Shown here: piece after piece, positions 18,129-26,975 of the stretch
How the letters are laid out: the number at the start of each line of letters is the position of its first letter
Numbering within the stretch: the first letter of the stretch is position 1
Assembly: GCA_963729215.1 (NCBI GenBank)
Contig: CAVSND010000020.1
Span: forward strand, 62,001 to 126,000
Source of the DNA: CAVQJU01 sp963729215
GTDB lineage: Bacteria; Acidobacteriota; Vicinamibacteria; Vicinamibacterales; CAVVIG01
Reading direction: 5' to 3'
DNA: 64,000 nucleotides
The notes under the pieces: generated by a model
Told to the model about the DNA's origin: nothing
The model's input: the letters and a program-made list of their open reading frames with translations, nothing else
Database searches by the model: none
Translations under genes and position numbers: made by a program

Positions 18129-19842
18129 CTACTTCTGATCTTTGGTGTCTTTGACGTCTTTGATTTCGAGGCCCCCGGTGATCCCGCTCACCTGATGCCC
18201 GACGGCGGTGGCCCGCATGCGGGCGATTTCCGCCGGCGTGGCGACCTTCGGATCCACGTTGGCCTGCGCGCAGGTGAAGCCGCGCAGTGTGCATTCCGAG
18301 GTCGGATGGGCGATGCCGCGCTCCTTCATCAGGCGCGTCATCAAGGCGACCGCTTCCTCGTGGATGATGACGGCGTTGTTCGGCACGAACGTTCCGACGC
18401 CGATCGCGTAGTCCACGGGCATCAGCGGCTCGACGCTCGCGCCGAAAGCGCCGTCGTTCTTTTTTCCGAGGTCGAAGGCGCCGAGATCCGCGCCCTTATC
18501 GACAAGATACTGGATGATCTTCGTGTCGCCCATGTTCCCGGCCACCATCAGCGGCGTGATGCCGTAGTCGTCGGCGGCGTTGACGTCCGCGCCCCGCTCC
18601 ACGAACAGCTTCACGACCTCGAGGCGTTCGGCCGGTGTCCGGCCCTTGCTGTAGCCCTGGATGAATCCCAGTCCGGCGGCCGCTTCGACCATCGTCTCGC
18701 CATCCTTCGAGATGATGCCCGGATCGGCGCCGTGGGCCAGCAGCAGCTTCGTCAGTTCGAGATCGCCCGAGAAGGCCGCGCGCATCAGCGGCGTGGCGAA
18801 GACGATGCGCGGCGAGCCGGCGCGCATGCGCGCCCTCGGGGTGTTGTTGACCAGGGCGTTTGGGTTCGCGCCCGCCTCCAGGAGCTTGGTAATCAGCGGC
18901 AGCGGATCGGCGGTAACCATCCAGGGGAAATTCGGCGCGGTTTCCATGTTGCGCCGATCGACGGCCCAGAAGAGGGGCGTGAAGCCCTGCGTGTCGGCCT
19001 GGTTGACCTTCGACTTGCTGTCGACGAGAAACGACGCCGCCGCGTAGTTACCGTTGAAGATCGCGAGCCCGAGCGCGTCCTTGCCGTCGCCCGCAATGGC
19101 GTTCACGTCCGCCCCGGCGCCGACGAGCAGTCGCGCCGATTCGACGTCGCCTTCCCGCGCGGCGAACATCAGCGGCGTCAGGGATCCGCTCGCGAATTCC
19201 TCTGCGCCACGTGGACCCTGCCCGGCCTTGGGCGCCGATGGCGTCCGTCCTTCGAAGCCGCGGCCGTTGGCCGCCGGCACGAAGTTGGATCGAACGTTGA
19301 CGTCGGCGCCGTGGTCGATCAGCGCCTTCACGGCCGCCGGGTGACGCTCGGACACGGCCCACATCAGCGCCGTCGTGCCACCCCACGTCTCCACCGCATT
19401 CACCTTGACGCCGCCCTCGATCAGGACGTCGATGGCGTCGGTCTTCCCGGTGCGCGCCGCCATCATGAGCGCCGTGTCGCCGTACTCCGTCAGCGGCGCA
19501 TTCGGGTTGGCGCCGGCCTTGATCAGCCTGAGGATCATCGCCGCGCTCCCATTCATCGCGGCGAGCTGCATGGGGACGACGCCCTCGCGGTTCGCCACCG
19601 ACGGGTTCGCGCCGGCTTGAATCAGCGAGTCGGCCATGTCGCCGTCGTCGCTGCGAACGGCCCAGTGAAGCGCCGTGGTTCCGTCGATTTGCGGCGCGTT
19701 GACATCGGCCTTCCGCAGCAGCAGCGCCCGCACGGCCTCGCGGTTGCCCTTCATCGCGGCGTCCGCCACTTCAGATGTGGCCGCCCCCGCCTCTACGGCG
19801 AGGAGGATGGCGATGAAAACGAATCCGATCGCGGCGTGCCAT
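18129..19842 (-). CDS. Secreted ankyrin-repeat protein
   Basis: About eleven ankyrin repeats of ~33 residues are visible, for example 'DGTTALHWAVRSDDGDMADS', 'GVVPMQLAAMNGSAAMILRL', 'LTPLMFAAREGDVESARLLV' and 'GITPLMVAGNMGDTKIIQYL'. In the repeat frame a hydrophobic stretch 'IGFVFIAILLAVEAGAATSE' precedes the repeats and looks like a signal peptide. Its natural ATG at 19842 lies one frame off; removing one base near 19833 gives MARAIGFVFI. The C-terminus 'IKDVKDTKDQK' is encoded by a GTCTTTGAC-like tandem stretch (18131-18170). The gene closes a five-gene minus-strand run with the DUF1592/DUF1552 proteins. Confidence 0.82.
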
Positions 19843-19853
19843 CGTGCTCTCCG

Positions 19854-20583
19854 TTATCGCTTCACGTGTTCGAGGATCGCGGGTGTCGCGGCGTAATTGT
19901 CGAGCGCCACCGTCCTGGCCTCATTGTCAGGCACGACCTTCGTCGTGAGCGACGTTTTTCCTTCGCCGGCGCCCTTCGCGTCCAGGTGGATTTCAACGAA
20001 CGTGAATTCGTAGTCGGCAGGTTCCTTCGCCGAGGCTTCCGCGCCCGCGGGCGCGGCAAGCTTCCACGCCGGCGAGTAGGCGCCGAGGCGTCGATCGGTG
20101 GCTAATACGATGCGCTCGCCCCCGCCTGGCGACGCCGCGTGGTACGCGTATTTGATCGAGTACCCGGTGACGTCGGTGGTCCAGATGTAGCCGACAGTGG
20201 GCGCGCGGCCGAGCGCGGCCGTCAGGGCTGCTGTCGGAGTCAGCGGCGCGGCCGGTGCGCCGCGGCCTCGTCCGCCCCGGCCACGGCCGCCGCGTCCGGC
20301 TCCCCGGCCTCCTGTGGACGACGTTGCGTTTGCGGCGGCGGCGCTGTCAGCCGGCGCGGGGTTCAGCGCGGCGACGATCGGACCTCGCTCCTCATCGGTT
20401 GACCAGCGCATCAGTCGAATCCGGACCGGAATGCCAGGCTGCGCGACGTTGGCGGACACCGCCGTGAAATCGATTTCGCTGCCCTGCGCGATCAGGGGAG
20501 CCGCAGCCAGCGCCAGGAGCAGGCAGCCCGCGCGGCTTGCCCGGCCGGTTCCGCCCGCTCGCGATCATCCTGCGCGTGTTCAT
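19854..20583 (-). CDS. Secreted protein of unknown function with Gly/Arg-rich linker, frameshifted
   Basis: The ATG at 20583 overlaps the stop of the diheme cytochrome by ATGA. The signal peptide core 'CLLLALAAAPLIAQGSEIDF' is in a different frame from this ATG, so a one-base shift lies between about 20535 and 20570. The body reads 'SANVAQPGIPVRIRLMRWST', a low-complexity GRGGRGRGGRGRG linker, then 'TVGYIWTTDVTGYSIKYAYH' and 'YEFTFVEIHLDAKGAGEGKT'. I do not recognise a named family. It is translationally coupled to the cytochrome and precedes the ankyrin gene, so it belongs to the same operon. Confidence 0.65.
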
Positions 20584-21182
20584 TGGTTCGGATTCGTTCC
20601 CTTGACGCGCCCGAGCCACTCCACGAGCTTTTCGACCTCTTCGTCGTCGAGCCTCGCGCCGCGCTGCCGCATGTCGAGCGACACGACGCGCCAGCGCTCC
20701 GCGCTGTATCGCGCGTCGTTGACGCGGTCCGCGCTGTGACAGGTCGTGCAGGCTCTGGCCACGACGGCTTCGGCCTCGGCGTCGCTGAAGAAGGTGGTGA
20801 TCTCCGGGCGGCACGTACGCGCGGGGGAACGGCGCGAAGACGGCCCGAACCTCGAGACAATCCAGTCCAGGAGGATCTCGCGATCAGCGCCCTGGATCTG
20901 CACCGGCTGTCCGTTGTGCTTCGCGTCGATCAACGCGTTCCAGCCGGCGCGGTCGAGCGCGTTGTAGGCGTAGTCGTCGATGCCATGGCAGGACGTGCAG
21001 TGTTTGAACAGGACTTGCCGGACCGGCCCCTTCGGCGGATCCACCTGCGGGCGGATCGGCTTTCCCGCGAGCTGAGCGGAGACCGGTGGCGCCAGAACCA
21101 ACAGGAACTGAACCACGAAGATCACGAAGCTCACAAAGGGTACGGCCGTCTTCGTGACCGTTGAGTGCTTTGTGGTTCCCAT
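20580..21182 (-). CDS. Secreted diheme c-type cytochrome
   Basis: Two heme motifs are seen: CTSCH in 'QVLFKHCTSCHGIDDYAYNA' and CTTCH in 'AVVARACTTCHSADRVNDAR'. The N-terminus 'FVSFVIFVVQFLLVLAPPVS' is the signal peptide; its DNA is a CACGAAGATCACGAAG-type repeat read in a hydrophobic frame. The internal stretch 'SSRRSPARTCRPEI' reads better one frame over as FAPFPRAYVPP, so two compensating indels are likely between about 20795 and 20835. It sits between DUF1552 and the overlapping secreted protein. Periplasmic electron transfer is the likely role. Confidence 0.78.
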   Translation of the reverse strand: MGTTKHSTVTKTAVPFVSFVIFVVQFLLVLAPPVSAQLAGKPIRPQVDPPKGPVRQVLFKHCTSCHGIDDYAYNALDRAGWNALIDAKHNGQPVQIQGADREILLDWIVSRFGPSSRRSPARTCRPEITTFFSDAEAEAVVARACTTCHSADRVNDARYSAERWRVVSLDMRQRGARLDDEEVEKLVEWLGRVKGTNPNQ

Positions 21183-21199
21183 GGCTGAGTAAGTCGTCG

Positions 21200-22543
21200 C
21201 TAGACCATTTCGAGCGGCCGCAGCGGACCGGTGCTCGTGCCGATCTTGTCCTGCTCGATGCCGTACAGGTGCAGGATGCTCAGCAGCATGTTCGAGGTGC
21301 GCTGCGTGTTGTCGGGGAAAACCAGGTGCCGGTTCCCCTTGAATGTCCCGTCGATGCCGCCGACCAGGATGACCGGCACTTTCTCGTGGGCGTGGCGGTG
21401 CGAATTGCCCATGTTGCTGCCCTTGTAGATCAGCACGTGGTCGAGCACCGAGCCGTCGCCGTCGGGGGTCTGCTGCAGCTTGTCGCAGAAGTACGCGAGG
21501 TTCTGCACGTGATAGCGGTTGATCTTGGCGTAGTTCGCGACGTTTTCCGGCTTGTCGCCGTGGTGCGACGTCCCGTGCCAGCCGCCGGTAAAGCCTGACT
21601 CCGGAAAGCTGGTGCCGGTGAGATCGCGGCCGAGCATGAACGTGGCCGAGCGCGTGATGTCACCCGCGAACGCGAGCGCCATCAGGTCGTACATCAGCCT
21701 GAAATGGACATGCTTGCTTTCGGGCAGGCCGAACGGGACGTCTTCGTTCGGTTCCTTCACCGAGTTGTCCATCGCGATCCGGATTCGCCGTTCGAGCTCG
21801 GTGACGTTCTCGAGATACGTGTCGAGACGGGCCCGATCGCCGGCGCCGAGATCCTTCTTGAACGCGCCCAGCTCGTGGGTGACCGAATCGAGAATGCTGG
21901 CGTTCTGTTTTCGTCCCGCCAGGCGTTCCTCGGTGCTCGTGCCGTCGCCGAACAGCCGCTCGAAGACCACGCGGGGATTCACCTGCGTCGGCAGCGGCTG
22001 CGTGGGCGAAGACCACGAGATGGAGTTGGTGTACGCGCAGCTGTATCCCCAGTTGCAGTTGCCGAAGTTCCCCGTGTCCTCGACGCCGAGCTGGAGCGAC
22101 GACAGGATCGTGTCCTGGCCGTACTTGTTCGCGATCGTCTGATCGATCGTCGCGCCGAGGAACGGGCTCACCGCGTTGCGCCGCGGGCGCGAGCCCGACA
22201 GCAGGACGGCGCCGCGCGCGTGGTCGCCGCCAGGTTCCTCGTCCGTCGCCATCGCCTCCGGCATGTCGAGGCCGGTGATGAGGACGGTGCGATTGCGGAA
22301 CGGCTCCAGCGGTTTCGTGATGAAGGAGAAGTCGAAGTCCTTGCCTTCCTGCAGCGGGCTCCAGTAGCCGGGGGCGGCGCCGTGCGGATGCCAGATGCCG
22401 ACGAAGCGTTTCACCGGGGCGGCGGCCGTCAGCCGCAGCGGCGTCAACGCGGGGACCATCGACTCGAGGAGCGGCAGTGCCAGCGTCACGCCGGCGCCGC
22501 GCAGGAACGTCCGCCGCGGGATGTGTTTCTTCGAGATGAACAT
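21200..22543 (-). CDS. DUF1552 family protein, Tat-exported
   Basis: The start at 22543 gives a twin-arginine signal 'KKHIPRRTFLRGAGVTLALP'. Conserved DUF1552 blocks follow: 'RFVGIWHPHGAAPGYWSP', 'LITGLDMPEAMATDEEPGGD', 'HARGAVLLSGSRPRR' and 'LIYKGSNMGNSHRHAHEKVP'. At 447 residues it has the usual family length and an intact frame. DUF1552 proteins are nearly always encoded after a DUF1592-family cytochrome, as here, but their chemistry is unknown. Confidence 0.9.
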   Translation of the reverse strand: MFISKKHIPRRTFLRGAGVTLALPLLESMVPALTPLRLTAAAPVKRFVGIWHPHGAAPGYWSPLQEGKDFDFSFITKPLEPFRNRTVLITGLDMPEAMATDEEPGGDHARGAVLLSGSRPRRNAVSPFLGATIDQTIANKYGQDTILSSLQLGVEDTGNFGNCNWGYSCAYTNSISWSSPTQPLPTQVNPRVVFERLFGDGTSTEERLAGRKQNASILDSVTHELGAFKKDLGAGDRARLDTYLENVTELERRIRIAMDNSVKEPNEDVPFGLPESKHVHFRLMYDLMALAFAGDITRSATFMLGRDLTGTSFPESGFTGGWHGTSHHGDKPENVANYAKINRYHVQNLAYFCDKLQQTPDGDGSVLDHVLIYKGSNMGNSHRHAHEKVPVILVGGIDGTFKGNRHLVFPDNTQRTSNMLLSILHLYGIEQDKIGTSTGPLRPLEMV

Positions 22544-22565
22544 AAGGCCTCGCTGTCTCGTCGCC

Positions 22566-22592
22566 CGTCCGGCTGAAGCCCGACGCTACGAC
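22566..22592. repeat. Half REP-like palindrome at the 3-prime end of the DUF1592 gene
   Basis: Read on the minus strand: GTAGCG, then TCGGGC-TTCA-GCCGGA. The stem has one mismatch to the consensus TCCGGC. It overlaps or directly follows the end of the DUF1592 gene. Confidence 0.6.
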
Positions 22593-22609
22593 TGCGTTTC
22601 CGCCTGACT

Positions 22610-24993
22610 TCACCCGCATCTGAAACTGCGCGCTCCGGACGATGCCCAGGACGATCGACGAGAACCGGTTGTCGTTCCTGCCAGCCTCGCGCACGATCGC
22701 CCGCAATTCAGGCATATCAGTGTATTCCACCCCGCGGCCCAATGCGTACGTCATCATCTTTTCGGTGAACATCCGCACGAACTGCGGTTCATAGCGGAGA
22801 AGGGCCCGCCGCAATCCCGCGGGGCCGTCCGCGGACTGGCCGTCGTACAGCGTCACCGAGGCGTCGATCGGCGTGCCGCCTTCGCCGCCCTGCTTCGCGC
22901 GCCACCTGCCGTCCGCGTCGAAATTGTCGAGCGCGAAGCCGATCGGGTCCATGATCTTGTGGCAGCCGGCGCACGGCGGATTCTTGCGGTGCGCGGTCAT
23001 CTGCTCGCGAAGCGTCAGCACTTTCTGGGAGCCCGCCGTCGCGTCTTCGAGCGGCGGCACGTTCGGCGGCGGCTCCGGCGGAGGCGTCCCGAGGATGTTC
23101 TCCAGCACCCACACGCCCCGCTTCACCGGCGACGTCCGGAAGTTCTGCGTCCAGGTCACGGCGAGAAAGCTGCCTTTGCCGAGCAGCCCGCGCCGCGCGT
23201 CGAGCTCGGGCCCCAGCGTCACCCGGCGGAAATGCGAGCCGTAGATGTTCGGGATGCCGTAGTGCCGCGCGAGGCGCTCGTTGACGAACGTGTAGTCCGC
23301 CGTCAGCAGATCGACGACGTTCCGATCCTCGCGGATGATGCTGTCGAAGAAGAGCTCCGCCTCGCGCTTGAAACCCTGGCGCAGCTCGTCGTCCCAGTCC
23401 GGATAGAAGACGCCGTCGGGTGAAGTCGCCGGCAGATTGCGAAGGTAGAGCAGCTGCTGGGCGAAGTTGCGGACCAGTGCGTCCGAGCGTGGGTCGGCGA
23501 GCATCCGGCGCACCTGCTGCGCCAGCACCGCTGGATTGCTCAGGCGGCCCTGGCTGGCCAGGCTGATCAGCCGGTCGTCCGGGATGCTGCTCCACAGGAA
23601 GAACGAGAGCCGCGACGCCAGTTCCAGGTCGCTGATCCTGTAGACGTGGCCGGCTGGTACGGCGGACGGTTCCTTCTCCGCGCGCACGAGAAACTGCGGG
23701 CTGGCGAGCAGACGCCGCAGCGCGAGCTCGATGCCTTCCTCGAACGTGCCCGCGCGGCGGCCGTCGGCGTAGAAGCGCATCAACGCGTCGACGTCCTGCG
23801 GGGTCGCCGGCCGGCGATACGCGCGCCGCGCCAGCGTCGTGAGGATGGTGCGCGCGCATTCGTGTTCGCTCGCCGCCGCTGCCCGCCGGGTGGCAGGTGA
23901 GGACCCGGCGCCGGCTGCGTGAATCGTCCGGGCGCTGCGCGTTGAACGGGCCCTGGATGCGCAGGAACCCGATCGCCGGGTAGTACTGCAGCTGCGGGAT
24001 GCTGTTGTTCTCGAGCGACTTGCGATCGTACTGACGGATCATGTCGAGGCTGGGGCGGTAGTTCGTGGCGAGAAACGTGGCGCCCACGACGCGCGAACCC
24101 GCCTTCACCGGAATCGTCACGTCGAGCGATCCGTCGCCCTCGCCGGACATGCCCTGGCTCAGCCCGACGCCCTGATACTTGAAGAGATGGGCGCGCTCGC
24201 CGTCGATGTCGAGCTCGAGCCGCTCGCCGGGAATGTAGCTGCCGATGCCGAAGTTCTGAATCGAGAACTTGTATTCGCCGTCGGCGGGGAAGTCGTGGTG
24301 CACCAGCATCCCGCCGCGCGTGCCGAACGGGAGCCCTTCGACGTGCTGGTTCTGCGAGGTGTCGCCCGGCGCCAGGTATGTCGCCTCGGTCGGCGTCTTC
24401 CAGTAGCCAACCGCCATGCGCGCCACCCGCGCCGCCGCCGTTGTATAGGATTCGAGCAGCGTCGGGGAAATCGTGAGCGAGCCGGCGATGTTGTCGAAGC
24501 CCCGCGCCGAATCGTCCGGCGGGAGAAGCGTCGCGGCGTCGATGTCCAGGTCCAGCAGATCGCGGACCGCGTTCGTGTATTCGGTCCGGTTCAGCCGGTG
24601 CAGCACGACGGCGCCCGGGTTCATGCGCGGAGCCTGGCGATCGATGGCGTTTTCCAGCCAGTCGCGCAGGCCTTCGTACTCGGCCAGCGGCGGCCGCCGC
24701 ACGTCTGGAGGCGGCATCACGCCGGCGCGCAGCTTGCGCACCACCTTTTCCCACAGCTCCGGATGGTCGCCAACCCCGGCGAGGTCCAGTTTCTCGAGAG
24801 ACAGCTGCGCGGTCTTCAGCCGATCGTTGTGGCAGGTCACGCAGTACCGATCGAGCAGCGCACGTTGTGATGCGGCCCCAATCGCCGCCGCATCCGCCGC
24901 CGCCCGGTGTTGTCCGCCCGGCGCGGGCGCCTGGGCGTGGACGAGAACTGACATGGCAGCGAGGACGACCGCGCCGGAGACCGTGGCCTTCAT
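22610..24993 (-). CDS. DUF1592/DUF1588/DUF1585-type cytochrome c protein (Planctomycete-type), frameshifted
   Basis: ATG 24993 gives 'KATVSGAVVLAAMSVLVHAQ' as signal peptide. A heme motif CVTCH lies in 'LLDRYCVTCHNDRLKTAQLS' and a second, CAGCH, in 'HRKNPPCAGCHKIMDPIGFA'. The intermediate domains are 'VLHRLNRTEYTNAVRDLLDL' (DUF1587), 'ASRLSFFLWSSIPDDRLISL' (DUF1592), 'RRGLLGKGSFLAVTWTQNFR' (DUF1588) and 'FTEKMMTYALGRGVEYTDM' (DUF1585). One extra G at 23882-23884 shifts the frame; removal gives CHPAAAASEHECARTIL. A second extra base near 22611 probably hides the stop after FQMR; otherwise the frame runs on into the DUF1552 gene. Function unknown, extracytoplasmic. Confidence 0.88.
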
Positions 24994-25086
24994 CAGCAGG
25001 CGAAGCGTCTCATAACCGATTGCGTCGTTCAAGGCGGAAGGAGCTGGGCGCCCATCGGTAGATTCCCTAAATATCCCTATACTGGT

Positions 25087-25116
25087 CTAATATGATGCAT
25101 GATAGAGTAGTATTAG
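25087..25116 (+). promoter_or_regulatory. AT-rich operator-like inverted repeat before the HTH gene
   Basis: CTAATA (25087-25092) and TATTAG (25111-25116) form an inverted repeat with an 18-base centre, in the AT-rich gap between the divergent DUF1592 gene and the HTH regulator. A ribosome-binding site AAGGAG follows at 25124-25129. Binding by the HTH protein is inference. Confidence 0.4.
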
Positions 25117-25134
25117 GATATATAAGGAGTTGTG

Positions 25135-25569
25135 ATGGCGACTCAGGAGTTGTACTCGGTTGAGCAGGTTGCCTCCCAGCTGGGTCTCCACGTCAGGACC
25201 GTGCGGAACTATGTGCGCGATGGGCGGCTCAAGGGCGTCCGCATCGGCAAGCAATATCGCATCGCGCGCGAGGACCTGGAGTCGCTGACCGGGCATCGCG
25301 CGGCGGCGCCGGTTCACTCGGCCGGCGCACCTCGCCGCGAGGTTGAGGTGTCCAGCATCGTGGAAGTTGACGCGATCGGTTTGGACGCCGCGAGCCGCGT
25401 GACGAATTCGCTGATGGCCGCCACAAACGGCCGTCCTGCGGCGGACGGTCCGCTGCGAATCGACACGATCTACGACCGGGAGCGCGAACGGCTGAAGGTG
25501 ATCCTGATCGGCAGCATTCCAGCGACGGCCTCTTTGCTCAAATTCGTTTCTCTTCTCTTGGAGACGTAG
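25135..25569 (+). CDS. MerR/excisionase-type helix-turn-helix regulator
   Basis: The N-terminal HTH_17-like domain 'YSVEQVASQLGLHVRTVRNY' with 'GRLKGVRIGKQYRIAREDLE' is typical of MerR-like DNA-binding modules with a short wing. The remaining ~85 residues ('VEVSSIVEVDAIGLDAASRV', 'DTIYDRERERLKVILIGSIP') form an uncharacterised C-terminal domain that may bind a ligand. ATG 25135 is 5 bases from AAGGAG; a GTG one codon earlier is possible. It precedes the EF-Ts gene by 13 bases and is probably co-transcribed with it, an unusual pairing. Confidence 0.8.
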   Translation: MATQELYSVEQVASQLGLHVRTVRNYVRDGRLKGVRIGKQYRIAREDLESLTGHRAAAPVHSAGAPRREVEVSSIVEVDAIGLDAASRVTNSLMAATNGRPAADGPLRIDTIYDRERERLKVILIGSIPATASLLKFVSLLLET

Positions 25570-25582
25570 AAGCGGGGACAAC

Positions 25583-26479
25583 ATGGCAGGAATCAACGCG
25601 ACCCTCGTGAAAACGCTCCGCGACAAAACTGGAGCCGGTGTCATCGCCTGCAAGAACGCGCTCGCGGAGACGCAGGGCGATTTCGACGCCGCGGTCGATC
25701 GCCTGCGCGCCGCCGAGGCCTCCAAGGCCGCGCAGAAGGCGGATCGCGTGGCCGCCGAGGGGCTTGTGGGCGTCCTCGTGGAGGGTACACGCGGTGCCGT
25801 TATCGAGCTCAACACGGAAACCGATTTTGTCGCGCGCACCGCGGGGTTTCAGGACGCCGTGACGTCGTTCGCGAGAGTTGCGCTCGAGGTGTCGGGCGAT
25901 CCCGAGGCCCTGCTCGCGGCGCCGGCGCCCGACGGCGACGGACGCGTCGCCGACGTGATTGCGCGCCTGATGGCGAGAACGGGCGAGCACGTCAAACTGC
26001 GGCGCTGCGGGTTCGTTTCGGTGGCTCGAGGAGCGGTGGCGTCTTACGTACACAGTGCGTCGGCGCCGGGCCTGGGACGTATTGGCGTCCTGGTGGCGCT
26101 CGAGAGTGCAGCACCGCCCGAGGCTCTCCTCGGCATCGGCCGCAAGCTCGCGATGCACATCGCCGCGGCCTCTCCGCAGTGGATCGGCGTCGACGACATT
26201 CCGGCCGCGGTGGTCGCGGAGAAGCGCGCGGCGCTCGTCGAGCAGGCACGGACCACGGGTAAGGCGGCGGAGATCGTCGAGAAGATCGTCGAAGGCCGGA
26301 TGCGGAGGTTTTTCCAGGAGGCCGTGCTCGGTCTGCAGCCGTTTGTGTTGAACCCCGAGCAGCGCGTCAGCGAGGCGCTGCAGGAGGCCGAGGCTGCCGT
26401 GTCGGCCTCCGTGTCGGTCAAGGCATTCGTCCGCTTCAAGACAGGCGAGGGCCTGGATGCGGCGGAACGGACGCCGTGA
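25583..26479 (+). CDS. tsf: Translation elongation factor Ts
   Basis: The N-terminus 'INATLVKTLRDKTGAGVIAC' and 'CKNALAETQGDFDAAVDRLR' is the UBA-like domain of EF-Ts. The conserved 'IELNTETDFVARTAGFQDAV' contains the TDFVAR motif that contacts EF-Tu. The remaining dimerisation and C-terminal modules follow ('HIAAASPQWIGVDDIPAAVV', 'GRMRRFFQEAVLGLQPFVL'). The 298-residue length is normal. EF-Ts catalyses GDP/GTP exchange on EF-Tu. The gene normally follows rpsB; here rpsB is absent and a MerR-like regulator stands in its place. It may be a second paralogue or a relocated sole copy. Confidence 0.9.
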   Translation: MAGINATLVKTLRDKTGAGVIACKNALAETQGDFDAAVDRLRAAEASKAAQKADRVAAEGLVGVLVEGTRGAVIELNTETDFVARTAGFQDAVTSFARVALEVSGDPEALLAAPAPDGDGRVADVIARLMARTGEHVKLRRCGFVSVARGAVASYVHSASAPGLGRIGVLVALESAAPPEALLGIGRKLAMHIAAASPQWIGVDDIPAAVVAEKRAALVEQARTTGKAAEIVEKIVEGRMRRFFQEAVLGLQPFVLNPEQRVSEALQEAEAAVSASVSVKAFVRFKTGEGLDAAERTP

Positions 26480-26501
26480 ATCTGCTAGGCTGACGAACCT
26501 G

Positions 26502-26975
26502 ATGCTGTCGATCCACTCCGCCGCGTTCCTGTTGGCCGCGGCTGCAGCCGCCCCCCCGCCGGTGTCGCTCGAGAGCCTGGCCTGGATGGCGGGCGACTGG
26601 CAGATGACGCGAGGCGCCGCCTGCATCGAGGAACACTGGACGCGGCCGGCCGGCGACATGTTGACGGGCATGAGCCGTACGGTCGCCAACGGGCAGACGC
26701 AAAGCTTCGAGTTCATGCGCATCGAGTCCAGAGCCGATGGCGTTGTCTTCGTCGCGCAGCCCGGCGGGCGTCCGCCGGTCGATTTCAGGATGGCATCCAA
26801 CTCCGGTTCCGAGGTGGTGTTCCTCAACCCGGGCCACGCGGATCATCTGAAACGCATCATCTATCGCCGCTCCGGGCCGGGTGAGCTCACGGCCCGGATC
26901 GAAGGCGAGGACGGCGGCAAGGCGTTCGCCGTGGACTACGTGTATCGTGCCTCGACTACAGGAGGGTGCCCCTGA
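26502..26975 (+). CDS. DUF6265-like secreted or lipocalin-type protein
   Basis: ATG 26502 gives a short hydrophobic signal 'MLSIHSAAFLLAAAAAAPPP'. The mature part matches the DUF6265 pattern: 'LESLAWMAGDWQMTRGAACI', 'EEHWTRPAGDMLTGMSRTVA', 'FEFMRIESRADGVVFVAQPG' and 'VVFLNPGHADHLKRIIYRR'. This is a small beta-barrel of unknown function. The last 20 bases overlap the convergent mgtE. Confidence 0.75.
   Translation: MLSIHSAAFLLAAAAAAPPPVSLESLAWMAGDWQMTRGAACIEEHWTRPAGDMLTGMSRTVANGQTQSFEFMRIESRADGVVFVAQPGGRPPVDFRMASNSGSEVVFLNPGHADHLKRIIYRRSGPGELTARIEGEDGGKAFAVDYVYRASTTGGCP

Noticed and set aside
21660..22609. Continuation of the DUF1592 protein through the DUF1552 gene in a different frame
   Set aside because: The tail has no similarity to the family; a stop is one base out of frame right after the usual C-terminus FQMR.
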